From positions 1 to 7,197 of the forward strand of contig CAZGVW010000051.1 of the NCBI GenBank assembly GCA_964529265.1: a DNA stretch of 7,197 nt. Reading direction: 5' to 3'. A program made the position numbers and the translations under genes. Source of the stretch: CAZGVW01 sp964529265 (GTDB taxonomy: Bacteria > Planctomycetota > Phycisphaerae > Phycisphaerales > UBA1924). Positions within the stretch are counted from its first letter, which is position 1, and every line of letters begins with the position of its first letter. The notes beneath the pieces are model-generated. The model had not been told where the DNA came from. It saw only the letters and a program-made list of their open reading frames with translations, and searched no databases. This document shows, in pieces, positions 5,603 through 7,197 of this stretch.

Positions 5603-6634
5603 ATGCGATTCCGCACCATCGACGCCCACACCGCCGGCGAGCCGCTCCGGCTCGTCGTCGAGGGCTGGCCGGCGCCCGAGGGGCGCACGATGCTGGAGCG
5701 CCGCGCGTGGGCGCTGGAGCATCAGGATCACCTGCGGCGCGCCCTGATGCTCGAGCCGCGCGGGCATACGGACATGTACGGCGCGCTGCTGACCGAACCC
5801 GAGCGCGCCGACTCGGACGCCGGCGTCCTGTTCATGCACAACGAGGGGTTCAGCACGATGTGCGGCCACGGCGTGATCGCCGTGGTGACCATCGCGATTG
5901 AACGGGGGCTGATCGGACGGGCGGACATCGTGCAGCCGGGGCGCAACGGACACGCGTCCGACACGGACGTGACGCTCGACGCGCCGGCGGGGCAGATTCG
6001 TGCGCGCGCCGAGGTCGTCCTGACCGGCGGCCGCGCGCGCGTGCGGCGAGTCTCGTTCGTCAACGTGCCCTCCTTCGTCCTCGCCAACGCCGTGCCGATC
6101 GTCGTCAACGGCCGCACGCTGCCCTGCGACGTCGCGTTCGGCGGCGCGTTCTACGCGATCGTGGACGCGGAGGCCGCCGGCGTGCCGGTCACAGCGGATC
6201 GACTGGCCGACCTGCGCCGGACCGGCGCATCGATCAGGCGCGCGATTGAAGCCGCGGTGACGGTCGTTCATCCGGACGAGCCTGGGCTCGCCGGCATCTA
6301 CGGCGTGATCTTCACGGCGCCGCCGTCGGTGGCCGGCGCGGATTTGCGCAACGTCACGGTATTCGCCGATCAGGAAGTCGATCGCTCGCCGTGCGGCACC
6401 GGTACGTGCGCGGTGCTCGCCGTGCTCGACGCGATGGGGCTGGTGGATCCCGATCGGCCGTTCGTGCACGAGAGCCTCATCGGCACCACGTTCAGCGCGC
6501 GCGTGATCGAGCGCGCGACGGTTGGCGAGCTGCCGGCGATCGTGCCGGAGCTCTCAGGTGATGCGTGGATCACCGGCGAACACGTCTTTCTGGTCGATGA
6601 GGGCGATCCGTTGAAGGACGGGTTCCGGATCTGA
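5603..6634 (+). CDS. Proline racemase superfamily protein (hydroxyproline epimerase/proline racemase or trans-3-hydroxy-L-proline dehydratase)
   Basis: The 343-residue cytoplasmic protein has the full superfamily layout: IDAHTAGEPLRLV (6-18), RRALMLEPRGHTDMYGALL (45-63), the first catalytic Cys87 in MCGHG (86-90), FGGAFYAIVDAE (179-190), HP at 223-224, GIYGVIF (231-237), and the second catalytic Cys264 in DRSPCGTG (260-267), then FVHESLIGTTF (287-297). Both catalytic positions are cysteine. In characterised members Cys/Cys goes with racemase or 4-hydroxyproline 2-epimerase, and Cys/Thr with trans-3-hydroxy-L-proline dehydratase. The N-terminus and LEPRGHxDMYGA segment look like the dehydratase branch, and the divergent reductase-like gene fits that pathway too, so the substrate stays open. 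After the second site, the more usual Ser-Ala-Arg reads Cys269-Ala-Val here. The N-terminus and a Shine-Dalgarno at 5587-5593 support the start. Confidence 0.9.
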   Translation: MRFRTIDAHTAGEPLRLVVEGWPAPEGRTMLERRAWALEHQDHLRRALMLEPRGHTDMYGALLTEPERADSDAGVLFMHNEGFSTMCGHGVIAVVTIAIERGLIGRADIVQPGRNGHASDTDVTLDAPAGQIRARAEVVLTGGRARVRRVSFVNVPSFVLANAVPIVVNGRTLPCDVAFGGAFYAIVDAEAAGVPVTADRLADLRRTGASIRRAIEAAVTVVHPDEPGLAGIYGVIFTAPPSVAGADLRNVTVFADQEVDRSPCGTGTCAVLAVLDAMGLVDPDRPFVHESLIGTTFSARVIERATVGELPAIVPELSGDAWITGEHVFLVDEGDPLKDGFRI

Positions 6635-6638
6635 TCGA

Positions 6639-6660
6639 CCCGCGGTCTGAAGACCGCGGG
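6639..6660. terminator. Second perfect 9-bp hairpin with TGAA loop between convergent genes
   Basis: CCCGCGGTC (6639-6647) pairs fully with GACCGCGGG (6652-6660) around TGAA. It fills most of the 32-base gap between the racemase-like stop and the stop of the opposing gene, so it probably serves both transcripts. On the + strand only a short CTATTT follows, and on the minus strand no T-run follows. Stem length, loop length and loop sequence equal those at 2049-2070, while the stem bases differ. Confidence 0.7.
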
Positions 6661-6666
6661 CTCCAT

Positions 6667-7197
6667 CTATTTCAGAGCGGCGAGCGTTCGCGTGTCGATG
6701 GCGCCGACGATCTCTCTGAGCTCATCCATTCCCCTCAGACGCTGGCCGATGGCGTTGACGACGAAGCGATTCGAGACGAGGACGTTGATCTCGCCGCGCC
6801 GCGTGTCGCTGCGCCATTCCTCGAATCCGGGATGGCCCTGGAACGTGCCCGACTTCTTGTAGCCGTCAGCGGCGCGTTCCTCGAATCCCGCCGCCAGGAA
6901 CATCGATATGCCCGCGAGCAGCACCTGGTTGAGGCCGGTGTCGTGGACTTCAATCTGCACCGACGCCGGCGGCCGGTCATAGCGCGCTTCGGCCTTCGAG
7001 AACGCCACCGGCGTGGACATCATCTCCGCGCGCGGCATGGTACGCGTCCATCCGATCACCTCGACCAGCACCGGTTTGAGCCGCTCGGGATCCACGGGCT
7101 GCACCGGCGCAGGTGCGGGCGTCGCCGCGCGCTGCGCTTCCCGCGCCGGCGGTTCCGCGGGGGGAGGCCGCTGCACGTCGGTCACGATCGGCGGCGG
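6667..7197 (-). CDS. C-terminal part of an unknown protein with a proline-rich linker (5' end outside the window)
   Basis: The frame is open to the right edge. GTG at 7185 could start it, but the codons before it encode Pro-Pro-Pro-Ile and continue the same proline-rich stretch, so a 5'-truncated gene is more likely. Counting from that GTG, residues 1-35 are a Pro/Ala-rich linker and residues about 36-172 form one domain. Visible elements are PVLVEVIGWTRTMPRAEM (38-54), an aromatic segment with SVQIEVHDTG (75-84), a hydrophobic stretch NQVLLAGISMFLAAGFEE (86-103), GYKKSGTFQGHPGFEEW (108-124), and RGEINVLVSNRFVVNAIG (130-147), ending in IDTRTLAALK. The 'GFEEW...GEINVLVSNRFVV' part suggests strands of a compact fold. 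A proline-rich linker is typical of exported or lipid-anchored proteins, but the signal would lie outside the window. I recognise no named family. Confidence 0.7.
   Translation of the reverse strand, partial: PPPIVTDVQRPPPAEPPAREAQRAATPAPAPVQPVDPERLKPVLVEVIGWTRTMPRAEMMSTPVAFSKAEARYDRPPASVQIEVHDTGLNQVLLAGISMFLAAGFEERAADGYKKSGTFQGHPGFEEWRSDTRRGEINVLVSNRFVVNAIGQRLRGMDELREIVGAIDTRTLAALK

Noticed and set aside
5570..6469. Minus-strand frame of 299 codons opposite the racemase-like gene
   Set aside because: The + strand encodes a complete, motif-rich proline racemase superfamily protein; the antisense frame is His/Arg-rich shadow.

Overview
This is a GC-rich bacterial window of 7197 bases. It carries eight protein genes (seven complete, one running off the right edge), a short repeat array at the left edge, and two near-identical hairpins between convergent genes. 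The set includes secreted hypothetical proteins, a tandem NTF2-like protein and a TPR protein, with perfect TGAA-loop hairpins between convergent genes. It resembles soil Acidobacteriota (Vicinamibacteria-like). That placement is inference from general knowledge, because no marker gene is present. I see no rRNA, tRNA, CRISPR array, insertion sequence or phage gene.

Left part (1-2070, + strand). Bases 1-136 hold two full hairpin-forming repeats and one decayed copy, probably the end of an array that starts outside the window. Bases 137-312 are non-coding and contain an 8-bp inverted repeat. Three tightly spaced + strand genes follow: a 65-residue membrane protein (313-510), a dihydrofolate-reductase-like/RibD-C oxidoreductase (520-1089) and a secreted protein with two NTF2-like halves (1111-2019). 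The unit ends in a 9-bp hairpin with a TGAA loop (2049-2070).

Middle part (2093-5585, - strand). Read in the direction of transcription, the order is an ornithine cyclodeaminase/mu-crystallin family enzyme, an exported TPR protein that overlaps it by ATGA, a single-pass membrane protein of unknown function, and, after a 109-bp gap, a secreted protein built from two copies of a Gly-Tyr-rich repeat. The first three look like one operon. The fourth has its own strong Shine-Dalgarno sequence.

Right part (5603-7197). A proline racemase superfamily gene diverges from the cyclodeaminase-like gene with only 17 bases between start codons. The pair suggests degradation or interconversion of hydroxyproline or proline: a racemase/epimerase or trans-3-hydroxyproline dehydratase, followed by a Delta1-pyrroline-2-carboxylate reductase. 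The active-site residues (Cys87 and Cys264) favour racemase/epimerase, while the reductase-like neighbour and the N-terminus favour dehydratase, so the exact reaction is open. A second TGAA hairpin (6639-6660) separates this gene from a convergent, 5'-truncated gene for an unknown proline-rich protein.

I find no clear new multi-gene system. The items most worth a second look are the duplicated Gly-Tyr repeat protein, the matched hairpin pair, the conflicting substrate signals of the racemase/cyclodeaminase pair, and the left-edge repeat array.
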